This document shows positions 6,918 through 14,518 of a stretch of 14,675 nucleotides of DNA, one piece after another (the first letter of the stretch is position 1; every line of letters starts with the position of its first letter). The position numbers were made by a program, and so were the translations under genes. Source of the stretch: Flavobacteriaceae bacterium UBA3356 (GTDB lineage: Bacteria; Bacteroidota; Bacteroidia; Flavobacteriales; Flavobacteriaceae). Below the pieces are notes generated by a model, which did no database searches, was not told where the DNA came from, and saw only the letters and a list, made by a program, of their open reading frames with translations. Where the stretch lies: the NCBI GenBank assembly GCA_002360635.1, contig DEQW01000003.1, positions 837,989-852,663 on the forward strand, in the 5' to 3' direction.

Positions 6918-7055
6918 ACGCCCAACAGCGGCTATGCGCCAGGCGGGAAACCCGTCTTCGGTTGACAGATTACGGATGCGAGAAATGCTCGTTTTCAAAA
7001 GAACAATTCCGGGTAAAAGCCCCGCCCGGCGCATAGCCGCGGAACGTTGCCACCA
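6918..7055 (+). repeat. attC2-like cassette site, GC-rich variant
   Basis: R'' GCCCAAC (6920-6926) and R' GTTGCCA (7046-7052), spanning 133 bp. The stem is near-perfect: GCGGCTATGCGCC (6928-6940) pairs with GGCGCATAGCCGC (7028-7040). After one mismatch, GGCGGG (6942-6947) pairs with CCCGCC (7021-7026). Further in, ACCCG (6950-6954) faces CGGGT (7012-7016). It is far more GC-rich than its neighbours and lacks their conserved TTGCTAA and GTGCT segments, so this cassette probably came from a different source genome. Confidence 0.75.
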
Positions 7056-7075
7056 ATTATAAAAAAAATCCGTCT

Positions 7076-8443
7076 ATGAAAAAAACAATCATTTTATTTC
7101 TGATTATTTTCTCAAATTTGACTTACGGACAAATTCCAAATAAATTGTCCAAAGAGGAAAAAATCTATGGTCTATCCAAATTTTGGCAAGAAGTAAATTA
7201 CAATTTTGTTTATCTAAATAAAGTGGACAGAACGGAATGGGATAATCAATACAAAAGACTTATATCGGAAGTTCAAAACACGCCGAACGATTATGAATAT
7301 TATCGATTGTTACAAAAATTTTGTGCGTCTTTAAAAGATGGACATACGAACGTTTGGTTTCCAAAAGAAATTCAAGATAGTATTCTAAATACAGATTTTG
7401 GAGATTATAGAATTTTTCTATCAAATATAGATGGTAAAGCTATAATTACAAAAGTGAATAAAAGCAAAAAGGACGAATTGCCAATCGGTACGGAAATAAC
7501 TAAAATAAATGGATTATCGACAAATCAATATATAAATCAAAACGTCCGACCTTATATTTCTACATCTACACAACATATTTTAGACGATTGGTCAATGACT
7601 TATATGTTACAAGGTTTTATTGGTTCAACTTTTGAACTCAAATTAAAATTACCAAACGGTAAAATAAAATCTCTAAATCTTACGCATAAGATAAGCGAAG
7701 AAAAAGAATTATATCCACAAGAGAATAACGATATATTTGAATATAGATTATTAGAAAAAGACATAGCCTATATTGCTCTAAATTCATTTACGAGTTGGGA
7801 CATAATGGGTTTATTTTCTGATAAGCTTACTGAAATACGAAAAGCAAAAAAATTGATAATCGATTTAAGAAAAAATGGTGGTGGAAATGAAAATATAGCT
7901 CGGGAAATTTTTAAATACCTTACGAACGACACGATTCTTTACGGCTCAAAATCAAAAAGCAGAGAAAATGTTTCTTATTATAAAGCTATTGGTAAATACA
8001 CAAAGGCAAGTGATACATTAAATAACAATTGGTCAAAACAAGCCTACCTAACTTATCACGATAATTATTATTATGATTTTCCATACAATTCCTATAACAC
8101 CGCAAATATGGACATTGAAAGAATTGAAATGCCAACTGCGATATTGATTGGACATAATACTGCATCGGCTTCCGAAGATTTTTTAATTTATGCAGATAAT
8201 CAAGAAAATATGACAAAAATCGGAGAGCCAACTTTTGGAAGTACAGGACAACCTATGATATTTGACTTACCAAATGGTGGAATAGGACGAGTTTGCACGA
8301 AAAAAGATACTTATCCAGATGGTCGAGAATTTGTCGGTTATGGAATAAAACCAGATATCGAAATTAAAACTAAATTAAGTGATTATATGGAAAATAGAGA
8401 CGTAGTTTTAGAGAGAGCAATTAAACATCTGAACGGAAAATAA
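7076..8443 (+). CDS. Secreted S41 family peptidase (tricorn/TSP-like)
   Basis: A 455-residue exported serine peptidase, sole gene of cassette 3. Residues 1-19 are a signal peptide ending in TYGQ. Residues about 25-100 form the family's N-terminal helical part, ending with SLKDGHT (His90). A degenerate PDZ-like segment follows (about 120-205, with PIGTEITKINGLST). The catalytic core has IIDLRKNGGGN and GHNTASASEDF, with Ser364 as probable nucleophile, then GEPTFGSTGQP. In Prc/CtpB the general base is a Lys in GEPTFGKGT; here it is Ser. The DGHT histidine suggests a tricorn-like Ser-His arrangement instead, as in many Bacteroidota S41 proteins. Natural substrate unknown; it should act in the periplasm. 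The stop codon ends 1 nt before the terminal inverted bases of the cassette. Confidence 0.87.
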   Translation: MKKTIILFLIIFSNLTYGQIPNKLSKEEKIYGLSKFWQEVNYNFVYLNKVDRTEWDNQYKRLISEVQNTPNDYEYYRLLQKFCASLKDGHTNVWFPKEIQDSILNTDFGDYRIFLSNIDGKAIITKVNKSKKDELPIGTEITKINGLSTNQYINQNVRPYISTSTQHILDDWSMTYMLQGFIGSTFELKLKLPNGKIKSLNLTHKISEEKELYPQENNDIFEYRLLEKDIAYIALNSFTSWDIMGLFSDKLTEIRKAKKLIIDLRKNGGGNENIAREIFKYLTNDTILYGSKSKSRENVSYYKAIGKYTKASDTLNNNWSKQAYLTYHDNYYYDFPYNSYNTANMDIERIEMPTAILIGHNTASASEDFLIYADNQENMTKIGEPTFGSTGQPMIFDLPNGGIGRVCTKKDTYPDGREFVGYGIKPDIEIKTKLSDYMENRDVVLERAIKHLNGK

Positions 8444-8444
8444 C

Positions 8445-8580
8445 TGGTGGCAACACCGTATATAAGCTATGGCTTGGTCTGTGCTTATTTGTAAAATCTG
8501 CGGATTTACCAAAGTTAGTTTATATTTGGAGAGGTTTGTGCTAAAACACGCCACAGCTCATATACAAACACGTTAGCTGT
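8445..8580 (+). repeat. attC3-like cassette site
   Basis: R'' GTGGCAAC (AAC at 8452-8454), 3-nt spacer ACC, 5' arm GTATATAAGCTATGGC; 3' arm GCCACAGCTCATATAC, 6-nt spacer AAACAC, R' GTTAGCT (8572-8578). R'' to R' spans 131 bp. The stem pairs in blocks (GTATAT, AGCT and GGC with GCC, AGCT and ATATAC) separated by small mismatches. The central hairpin is GTAAAATC (8491-8498) with GATTTAC (8503-8509), one bulged A. Confidence 0.72.
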
Positions 8581-8594
8581 CAGCCGAAAAAAAA

Positions 8595-9404
8595 ATGAAC
8601 TACGAAAACAGAATAGTACTATTTTTAGATATCTTAGGATTTAAAAATATTATTGAAAAAACCATTGATAAGGAAGAAGATATTGAGAAAAATATATCTA
8701 GCCTGTATTCTAATTTAAAATACATTAAAACCTTTTTAATTGAACGTTTGAAAAGTGAAAGTATGTTTAACGAACGAAACTATTCTTTAAAAGTTACACA
8801 ATTTTCTGACTCTGTAATTATCTCATTTATAAATGACGACAATACTACTCTTTTAAATTTAATCCGTTCAATCCAAGAACTGATTATAAAATTAACAAAT
8901 GAAGGAATACTATGTAGAGGTGCGATTTCTTATGGAAAATTAATCCACGACAACAGAGTGATTTTTGGACCAGCTCTGAATGATGCGTATGAAACTGAAA
9001 CAAAGGCAGCAATTTACCCGAGAGTTATTTTAGATAAATCATTAATAGAGTTAGGCAAAAAAAGACAAAAAGAACTTTTTGAAACAGAAGGAATAAATAC
9101 TGAAGATTTGATTTATGGATATTTATCTCACGATTCTGACGATAAATTTTATATTGATTACTTTCCAAAAGATATTTGGTCTTATAAATATATTACAAAA
9201 ATAGAACCTTATTTATCCAATTTAAGACAAATCATAATTTACGGTTTGAGAAATAAAAAACCTGATTTGAAATCCAAATATGGCTGGATGAAAAATAAAT
9301 ATAATAAAATGCTAACTGATTTAAAAAGCGAAGGAAAAATATATGAAATTTCTCAAGAAAAAGGACTGTTTGAGTATATTGATAAAATTGAATTATTAAA
9401 TTAA
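8595..9404 (+). CDS. Class III nucleotide-cyclase-like protein (Pycsar PycC-like)
   Basis: A 269-residue soluble protein, sole gene of cassette 4. It has the layout of a class III cyclase homology domain: LFLDILGF with Asp12 (first metal Asp), QFSDSVIIS with Asp72 (second metal Asp), CRGAISYG at 107-114, and FGPALNDAYETE at 124-135 (equivalent of GxxVNxAxRxE). Single-domain cyclases of this style include the PycC enzymes of Pycsar anti-phage defence, which make cyclic CMP or cUMP. Whether this one is active, and on which nucleotide, cannot be told from the sequence. No effector gene (TIR or membrane type) accompanies it in the cassette. The C-terminal 90 residues (YFPKDIWSYKY onward) are helical and unassigned. 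It starts 22 nt after the cassette boundary. Confidence 0.6.
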   Translation: MNYENRIVLFLDILGFKNIIEKTIDKEEDIEKNISSLYSNLKYIKTFLIERLKSESMFNERNYSLKVTQFSDSVIISFINDDNTTLLNLIRSIQELIIKLTNEGILCRGAISYGKLIHDNRVIFGPALNDAYETETKAAIYPRVILDKSLIELGKKRQKELFETEGINTEDLIYGYLSHDSDDKFYIDYFPKDIWSYKYITKIEPYLSNLRQIIIYGLRNKKPDLKSKYGWMKNKYNKMLTDLKSEGKIYEISQEKGLFEYIDKIELLN

Positions 9405-9410
9405 AGCCGA

Positions 9411-9546
9411 ACAGCTAACACCGTATAAAATTAATTGCTAATTTTAGCTAGTTTACGAAAGTCCGCGAGGACTTTCTATCTGTGATTTATTTGCTAACTT
9501 TAGTGCTTAAACCACGCAACTAATCTTATACACAAACGTTATGCGG
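9411..9546 (+). repeat. attC4-like cassette site
   Basis: R'' AGCTAAC (9413-9419), 3-nt spacer ACC, 5' arm GTATAAAATTAATTGC; 3' arm GCAACTAATCTTATAC, 6-nt spacer ACAAAC, R' GTTATGC (9538-9544). R'' to R' spans 132 bp. The arms pair except for three single mismatches. A perfect 8-bp central hairpin, GAAAGTCC (9457-9464) with GGACTTTC (9469-9476), has a GCGA loop. The ATG of the next gene lies inside R'. Confidence 0.75.
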
Positions 9547-11160
9547 CAGCTTAAAAAGACGATAACATTGAGAAACATATTAAACATTTTGATAGGACTT
9601 CTAACTTGTTTGACTGTAAACGGACAAACAATAACAGAACGACTTATTCTCACCGACAACAAAGATTCACTTTACCTTAATTCAAATAAAATCTCATTTG
9701 ACAGACAGGAGAATTATTGCTTTGTAATTAAAAAAAATGGGCAAGAATTTTTTGTAACCAACAAGGACACGATTGGTGGCTTCAAATTTATAGGTTCAAC
9801 GTATGGTAACGGTGGAGAAATTAACTATACAAGTTCATATTCTGACCCGAAAGACAAACCTTTTTACTACAAAAATACAAAAGGAACAAAAGTTTATGGA
9901 ACAGCCATTGGTAAAATTGAAAGCTATCAAACCAGCAATACCAAAGAGAATATTGCAATTACAACAACCTTAAATGATTCTGTCTATAACTACATTAATG
10001 GCAAACTTGTTTCCAAAAGCCACAAGGAGCAGGTCGAAAAGTTTTACATTACCGAGAGAGATTGGGTCGCATTCAGCGAAAACGGGAATGTAATCTACTT
10101 CCTTAAGCAAGACTCGCTTTACAAGCTTTTTGTAAATGACAAACTTATAGACAGCTCAAAATTCAGGTATAACCAATTGGCAATAAACAACAGCGGGACA
10201 TACATATTTGCCAAAGGTAAAAGACCTGAACAACCAATTGGGAAGTATAACTATATGTTTTTCGTTCATTCAATGGATACCGTCCTTGGCTACGTCAGAA
10301 CAGTTTGGGATTACGAATTGAAAGAAAATGGAGCATATTATTACAGTGGTGATGATAATGGACCAGATTACATTGCTATCAATGACAAGCTTCATAAGGA
10401 TATTAAGGCAGTATCAAATATTACACTAATTGACAAAAAAACATACCTGTATTCATTCGATGAAAAAGACAAAAACAAAATCAATGTAAACGGAGAAATT
10501 TATTCTCACGATTTTGATGAGATATTTTCCCCAAGCCTTGACAAAAATGGAAACTTCGCATTTTACGGAATGAAGGATTATTTTCTGTTCAGATTCATAA
10601 ATGGACAAAAATCAAAAGAGCCATTATCAAAATATGGTGTAAGAGCGACTCCGCTTTACATTAGCCCAAATGGTGAATCATTACATTTTTTCAAGACAGA
10701 CGATTCAATTTACTTGTATCAAGATCAGAAGTTAATTTTCACCCCAATACCCAAGAACTCAAACTTTTCAATTGAACCACATAAAGAAGTTTTGCCTTAC
10801 AATTTTGTTCGTGGTAAAACAGAGAATGGAAATTCACTTTTCTATCTTGAATATGAAAATCAAGGGTATTTTGTTTTTAATGGTAAATTCTCAAAACCAT
10901 TAATACCAATTAAGGAAAGAAACTTTTCTAGGGACAAAGAACAAGGGGCTATTGTTGCAGGTGAATTTAACGATGATGGTTTTTTCGCAATACAAAAAGT
11001 TGGAAAAAGAAAATTTCTGATTGTAGTAAATAATCAGATTTACAAAGAGCTTGATGATGTAGACTATATTGTTTCTGACAGTTACTTTTTTGACGGAAAG
11101 AGTTTAACCTTTTATGGCGTTAAGAAACGTTCTTTTTATCAATTCACTATGAGCCTATGA
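9541..11160 (+). CDS. Secreted repeat protein, possibly beta-propeller-like, unknown function
   Basis: A 539-residue exported protein, first gene of cassette 5. The N-terminus is basic (RQLKK), followed by the hydrophobic signal segment ILNILIGLLTCLTVNGQ, cleavage near residue 29. The mature part is a run of beta-rich units recurring about every 45-70 residues with short turns such as YINGKLV, FVNDKLI, AINDKLH, NVNGEIY, FINGQKS and VFNGKFS, which would suit a propeller or similar repeat fold. I do not recognise the family. The only upstream ATG is at bases 3-5 of the cassette, within the recombination core GTTATGC. An in-frame TTG at 9568 is an alternative start that keeps the signal peptide. 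It overlaps the TPR gene downstream by 4 nt (ATGA). Confidence 0.7.
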   Translation: MRQLKKTITLRNILNILIGLLTCLTVNGQTITERLILTDNKDSLYLNSNKISFDRQENYCFVIKKNGQEFFVTNKDTIGGFKFIGSTYGNGGEINYTSSYSDPKDKPFYYKNTKGTKVYGTAIGKIESYQTSNTKENIAITTTLNDSVYNYINGKLVSKSHKEQVEKFYITERDWVAFSENGNVIYFLKQDSLYKLFVNDKLIDSSKFRYNQLAINNSGTYIFAKGKRPEQPIGKYNYMFFVHSMDTVLGYVRTVWDYELKENGAYYYSGDDNGPDYIAINDKLHKDIKAVSNITLIDKKTYLYSFDEKDKNKINVNGEIYSHDFDEIFSPSLDKNGNFAFYGMKDYFLFRFINGQKSKEPLSKYGVRATPLYISPNGESLHFFKTDDSIYLYQDQKLIFTPIPKNSNFSIEPHKEVLPYNFVRGKTENGNSLFYLEYENQGYFVFNGKFSKPLIPIKERNFSRDKEQGAIVAGEFNDDGFFAIQKVGKRKFLIVVNNQIYKELDDVDYIVSDSYFFDGKSLTFYGVKKRSFYQFTMSL

Positions 11161-11984
11161 AAGTCCTATTCTCAATATCAATAATGCTCCTTTCCTTTTT
11201 AGCATACGGACAAAAAATGCCTTCAGACTATTTTGACGAAGCAAGCAATTACTTTGAAGACGAGAATTTTGATGAAGCACTTAAAGGTTATCAATACATT
11301 GTAGATAATCATTCTAAAAACGAACTTTATCCAAGAGCATTTTACAACGTTGGTTATATCTATTTCATTCAAAAGAAGTATGACAAAGCAATTCCGATAT
11401 TTAAAGAAATTCTCGAAAGCAATTTCAACGAAAAAGAAAATTTAGGTGGTGGCATAATGGCTGACCCATACACCAATTACAGACACAGAGCAAGCGAAAT
11501 ACTTAGCGAGATTTACTACACAAAGAAAAAGTATGATTCAGCATTGCATTATTTCGCTTTGTCTGATACAACATATCCATATTTACACTTTTGTGGTAAT
11601 GAATATGCTTCAAATGATGTCCATACATCCTTACGCTATTCAGACATTTATCAGAAACTAAAGCAACCTGATAAAGCAATACAAAAGCTACTTCCGACAG
11701 TTTTTACAACTCTTGCAGACAATTCCAAAGTAATCGAAGAATTAAAAAAATTACTTGCCGACAGAAAAGGTCTTAAACAAGAGCTTGACAAGTCACTAAG
11801 CAAAATATATTCTAAGAAAATCACCAAAGAAGATTATTCATACACCAGATACTACTTTAAGTTTCTCAATGCTGAAATTGCTGTTCCAGACAGTTACGAA
11901 GACGAGGAAAATAAATTCAAGAAAGACAAGGCAATCAGTGACATTAAGCAGACCAACTTTTACAAAATGATAGAACAGCTATGA
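11157..11984 (+). CDS. Secreted tetratricopeptide repeat protein
   Basis: A 275-residue exported protein, second gene of cassette 5. Residues 1-19 are a signal peptide (MKVLFSISIMLLSFLAYGQ). Residues about 24-95 hold two TPR-type helical pairs (ASNYFEDENFDEALKGYQYIVD, then AFYNVGYIYFIQKKYDKAIPIFKEIL), with another probable unit at about 112-135 (ASEILSEIYYTKKKYDSALHYFAL). TPRs mediate protein contacts. Its ATG overlaps the stop of the 539-residue gene (ATGA), so translation is coupled and the two secreted proteins probably work together. No enzyme motif is seen. Confidence 0.75.
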   Translation: MKVLFSISIMLLSFLAYGQKMPSDYFDEASNYFEDENFDEALKGYQYIVDNHSKNELYPRAFYNVGYIYFIQKKYDKAIPIFKEILESNFNEKENLGGGIMADPYTNYRHRASEILSEIYYTKKKYDSALHYFALSDTTYPYLHFCGNEYASNDVHTSLRYSDIYQKLKQPDKAIQKLLPTVFTTLADNSKVIEELKKLLADRKGLKQELDKSLSKIYSKKITKEDYSYTRYYFKFLNAEIAVPDSYEDEENKFKKDKAISDIKQTNFYKMIEQL

Positions 11985-12004
11985 TGATGGAAAAAGAAAG
12001 CCGA

Positions 12005-12140
12005 CCGCATAACAGCGTGTATGTGGCAATAGCGGGTGAAGTGGCAAATCGAAGGTCTGTGCTTCTAAAAAACTTTGTGCTAAACAAACAGGAAAGTGCT
12101 TCTAATCCGCTACTGCACATACACGCGACACGTTGTGCGT
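12005..12140 (+). repeat. attC5-like cassette site
   Basis: R'' GCATAAC (12007-12013), 3-nt spacer whose last two bases extend the stem, arm GCGTGTATGTG (12015-12025) pairing perfectly with CACATACACGC (12116-12126). Inside, TAGCGG (12030-12035) pairs with CCGCTA (12107-12112). R' is GTTGTGC (12132-12138), and R'' to R' spans 132 bp. The central part differs from attC1, attC4 and attC6, with no clean 8-10 bp hairpin. Short open frames crossing the site on both strands look like chance products of its sequence. Confidence 0.72.
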
Positions 12141-12171
12141 CATTTAAGAAAAACCTGAAGAAACAAGAAAA

Positions 12172-13047
12172 TTGAGTTGGATAAATAAAATATTTGGAAC
12201 AAATAAAATTGAGAAAAATCCCACTCGAAAAATTGACTACATCCAAATAACAAAAGATTGGAACGCTGACCCAGTTTCACCTGAAATTGAATTAGAAGTG
12301 GACGGAATTGATTTAATAATGGACATTTATCTAAATCATTTCAGATTTGATAGATACCAAAAAGGCGACAAAGTTAAAATCCGATTTAAAAACTGTGCGG
12401 AATATTCTCTAAATAATTGCAATGACGAAGGATATTTTTATGGACAATATAGAACAAATCACAACGAATTACCTTGGGGAGAATTTTATGAAATTAAAAG
12501 CGGATTAGATAAAGAGTTCCCTAATCCGATTGAGAAAATTCAAGCTAACAAATCTGAAAGAAAACATTTTATTTTCTTTTTTAAAGACGAGACATTTGAA
12601 TGTCTTGCTTCTGATTATTATTTAGACTTTTACAACGAAAAAGTGCTAAACAGTTGCAAAACAAATTATAATATAGTTTTAGAAGGAAAGGAAATTGGAA
12701 CTTCCAAACTGGAAAAAGCAGATGCACCAATGGGAGTTGCATTTGGACTAATTGAATTCAACGGAATAGAAACGCCATACGAATTCATTAAAGAATACTG
12801 CTTGAAAAATAATATTTTAATAAACACTGACGACCCAGAATTTGAATTTATTGATACTCAAGTAATATCAGAATTAAAAGTATTCAGACAGGATGGATTT
12901 GAAATAAAAGGAGTTGCTGGAAATGCAATTATCGGAATGAAAGATGAAGGTTATGAAATCTCAATTTTGGGAATAAGCTACCCATTTTATGAAGAAGAAT
13001 TTCCTCATCACGTTGAACATTATAGAAATATGTATAAATCGGAATAA
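12172..13047 (+). CDS. Unknown protein of cassette 6 (TTG start)
   Basis: A 291-residue acidic cytoplasmic protein. No ATG fits the N-terminus: the frame opens at TTG 12172 (SWINKIFGTNKIEK follows), 39 nt after the cassette boundary. Visible pieces are a beta-rich N-terminal half (EIELEVDGIDLIMDIYLNHFRFD, then GDKVKIRFKNCAEYSLNN) and a central KHFIFFFKDETFECLASDYYLDF segment. The C-terminal half has FGLIEFNGIETPYEFIKEYC and KGVAGNAIIGMKDEGYEISI. No signal peptide, membrane helix or known catalytic motif. It resembles the many single-gene cargo proteins of unknown function carried by cassettes; an immunity-like role is possible but unsupported. Confidence 0.6.
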   Translation: MSWINKIFGTNKIEKNPTRKIDYIQITKDWNADPVSPEIELEVDGIDLIMDIYLNHFRFDRYQKGDKVKIRFKNCAEYSLNNCNDEGYFYGQYRTNHNELPWGEFYEIKSGLDKEFPNPIEKIQANKSERKHFIFFFKDETFECLASDYYLDFYNEKVLNSCKTNYNIVLEGKEIGTSKLEKADAPMGVAFGLIEFNGIETPYEFIKEYCLKNNILINTDDPEFEFIDTQVISELKVFRQDGFEIKGVAGNAIIGMKDEGYEISILGISYPFYEEEFPHHVEHYRNMYKSE

Positions 13048-13053
13048 AAACGA

Positions 13054-13189
13054 ACGCACAACACCGTGTATAATTCATTGCTTGTGCAGGCTTACTTACG
13101 AAAATCCTCGCGGATTTTCTATTCGGTTTGTATTTGCTAAATTAGTTGCTGAAATACGCAACGAAATCATACACAAAACCGTTACCCAC
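13054..13189 (+). repeat. attC6-like cassette site
   Basis: R'' GCACAAC (13056-13062), 3-nt spacer ACC, 5' arm GTGTATAATTCATTGC; 3' arm GCAACGAAATCATACAC, 6-nt spacer AAAACC, R' GTTACCC (13181-13187). R'' to R' spans 132 bp. The perfect 8-bp central hairpin is GAAAATCC (13100-13107) with GGATTTTC (13112-13119), loop TCGC. It shares ATTTGCTAA, TACGCAAC and other blocks with attC4. Confidence 0.75.
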
Positions 13190-13306
13190 AAGCTGAAAAC
13201 CAACCGCATATTTTAGCACTTTCGGTTTTTTCCGACACACAAATCCAACGCTTAAAACCAAAAGAGCTAAAATTTTCCCAACGCCTGAAAATTATATATT
13301 TTAGTA

Positions 13307-13337
13307 TTTGCTTAAATAAGAAATAACCGTAACTTTG
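13307..13337 (+). promoter_or_regulatory. Promoter of the mercury operon, with possible ArsR operator
   Basis: TTTG (13307-13310), 19-nt spacer and TAACTTTG (13330-13337) are an exact match to the Bacteroidota sigma consensus TTTG/TAnnTTTG. ATG 13342 is only 4 nt beyond the -7 box, so the transcript should be leaderless or nearly so. The inverted repeat TATTTGCTTAAATA (13305-13318) overlaps the upstream box, where an ArsR-type repressor could block RNA polymerase; that part is inference. The cassette therefore carries its own regulated promoter. Confidence 0.7.
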
Positions 13338-13341
13338 TTTT

Positions 13342-13716
13342 ATGGAAAATAATTCTTGCATAAGACAACAAGCCGATATTGAACAAATAAATCGTTGCAA
13401 AGACACAGTTTCGGAATTAAACGAATCGTTCGACTATTTGGCGAACGGACTTTCATTAGTCGGAAATAACGTTCGACTGAAAATACTTTACCTACTCTTT
13501 CAGGAAAAAAGACTTTGTGTTTGTGATTTAAGCGACATTCTCGGAATGAACATTTCTGCTATTTCTCAACATTTGAGAAAAATGAAAGACCGAAACCTAT
13601 TACAAACAGAAAGAGATGCTCAAACGATTTTTTATTCACTTACGGCTGAATACGAAAAAATGCTAAACCCATTTTTTGAGATACTTGATAAAAACAAAAT
13701 TTTAGAAACGATATGA
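13342..13716 (+). CDS. ArsR/SmtB-family metal-sensing repressor
   Basis: A 124-residue winged-helix repressor, first gene of the operon in cassette 7. The family dimer sits on the operator until metal binds and releases it. Residues about 30-110 carry the domain: LVGNNVRLKILYLL, then RLCVCDLSDILGMNISAISQHLRKMKDRNLL (sensor and recognition helices), then the wing ERDAQTIFYSLT. Cys59 and Cys61 in LCVCDL are the classic alpha-3 ligands. Cys6 and Cys19 near the N-terminus could complete a site as in CadC-type sensors. Because it is translationally linked to merTP, the likely inducer is Hg(II), although the motif alone would equally suit As(III), Cd or Pb. It overlaps merTP by 4 nt (ATGA). Confidence 0.85.
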   Translation: MENNSCIRQQADIEQINRCKDTVSELNESFDYLANGLSLVGNNVRLKILYLLFQEKRLCVCDLSDILGMNISAISQHLRKMKDRNLLQTERDAQTIFYSLTAEYEKMLNPFFEILDKNKILETI

Positions 13717-14312
13717 AAAGTGAAAACAAATTAATCGGTGCAGGTTTGTTAACGGCAATTACAGCTTCTTTATGTTGTATTACACCAGTTTTGGCTCTTA
13801 TCGCAGGAACAAGTGGAATTGTTTCAACATTTTCTTGGATAGAACCTTTTAGACCATATTTAATTGGACTGACAATTTTAGTTCTTGGCTTTGCTTGGTA
13901 TCAAAAACTTAAACCTCAAAAAGAAATAGACTGTGATTGTGAGACGGACGAAAAACCAAAATTTATTCAATCAAAAAAGTTTTTAGGTATTGTAACAGTA
14001 TTTGCAATTGTAATGTTGGCTTTCCCATATTATTCTGGAATTTTTTACCCAAACACAGAAAAACAAATAATTGTAGTTGACAAATCGGACATTAAAACAA
14101 CGGAATTTAAAATCAGCGGAATGACTTGTGCCAGTTGCGAAGAACACGTCAATCACGAAGTAAACAAACTCAACGGAATTGTAAACTCAAAAGCGTCTTA
14201 TGAAAATGGAAATGCAATCGTTGAATTTGACAAAACCAAAACCAATGAAACGGAAATTGAGAAAGCAATTAACTCAACAGGTTATAAAGTAACCGACAAA
14301 AAAGAAAATTAA
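13713..14312 (+). CDS. merTP: MerTP: mercuric ion transporter MerT fused to a MerP-like HMA domain
   Basis: A 199-residue inner-membrane protein. The N-terminal MerT part has a first helix with the vicinal pair Cys21-Cys22 (SLCCITP), a second helix (about 47-63), a cytoplasmic loop with Cys74 and Cys76 (DCDCE), and a third helix (about 90-109). Residues about 128-195 are a heavy-metal-associated domain with GMTCASC (136-142), equivalent to free MerP. Hg(II) would pass from the external HMA cysteines to Cys21-Cys22 and then to the cytosolic CxC. In complete mer systems reductase MerA then takes over; no merA is in this window. It overlaps the regulator at its start (ATGA) and the next gene at its stop (TAATG). 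Confidence 0.87.
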   Translation: MKSENKLIGAGLLTAITASLCCITPVLALIAGTSGIVSTFSWIEPFRPYLIGLTILVLGFAWYQKLKPQKEIDCDCETDEKPKFIQSKKFLGIVTVFAIVMLAFPYYSGIFYPNTEKQIIVVDKSDIKTTEFKISGMTCASCEEHVNHEVNKLNGIVNSKASYENGNAIVEFDKTKTNETEIEKAINSTGYKVTDKKEN

Positions 14313-14518
14313 TGGAAACTATATTAAAATCTGAAATAACTTGTCCAAACTGCGGACATAAAAAAATGGAAGATATGCCAACAAACGCTTGTCAATTTTT
14401 CTACGAATGCGAAAATTGTAAAAAGGTTTTAAAACCAAAAGAGGGAGATTGTTGTGTTTATTGTTCTTATGGAACAGTAGCTTGTCCACCAATTCAAGAA
14501 AATAAAAGTTGTTGTTAA
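14312..14518 (+). CDS. GDCCVxC-domain small cysteine-rich protein
   Basis: A 68-residue cytoplasmic protein with cysteines in metal-site patterns: CPNC (11-14), Cys27, CENC (33-36), GDCCVYC (45-51), Cys58 and CC at the C-terminus. The GDCCVxC family is known from databases as small proteins, some with selenocysteine in place of a cysteine, often next to mercury genes. The biochemical role is not established; handling Hg(II) or another soft metal after import by MerTP is a reasonable inference. Here all positions are cysteine. Its ATG shares a base with the merTP stop, making it the third gene of a tightly coupled operon. Confidence 0.8.
   Translation: METILKSEITCPNCGHKKMEDMPTNACQFFYECENCKKVLKPKEGDCCVYCSYGTVACPPIQENKSCC

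Noticed and set aside
9473..9502. Possible promoter inside attC4 (TTTC, 18 nt, TAACTTTA)
   Set aside because: Both boxes deviate from consensus and the equivalent positions in attC1, attC3 and attC6 do not keep the -7 box, so a general promoter role for the sites is not supported.
11981..12246. Short open frames on both strands across the end of cassette 5 and start of cassette 6
   Set aside because: They run through attC5 and the ends of neighbouring genes; their sequences follow the stem structure and show no protein-like features.
5770..13189. CRISPR or REP-type repeat interpretation of the 130-bp repeats
   Set aside because: The repeats are divergent, about 130 bp long, and separated by whole genes of variable size, with cassette-specific terminal bases. 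None of this fits CRISPR arrays or simple REP elements.
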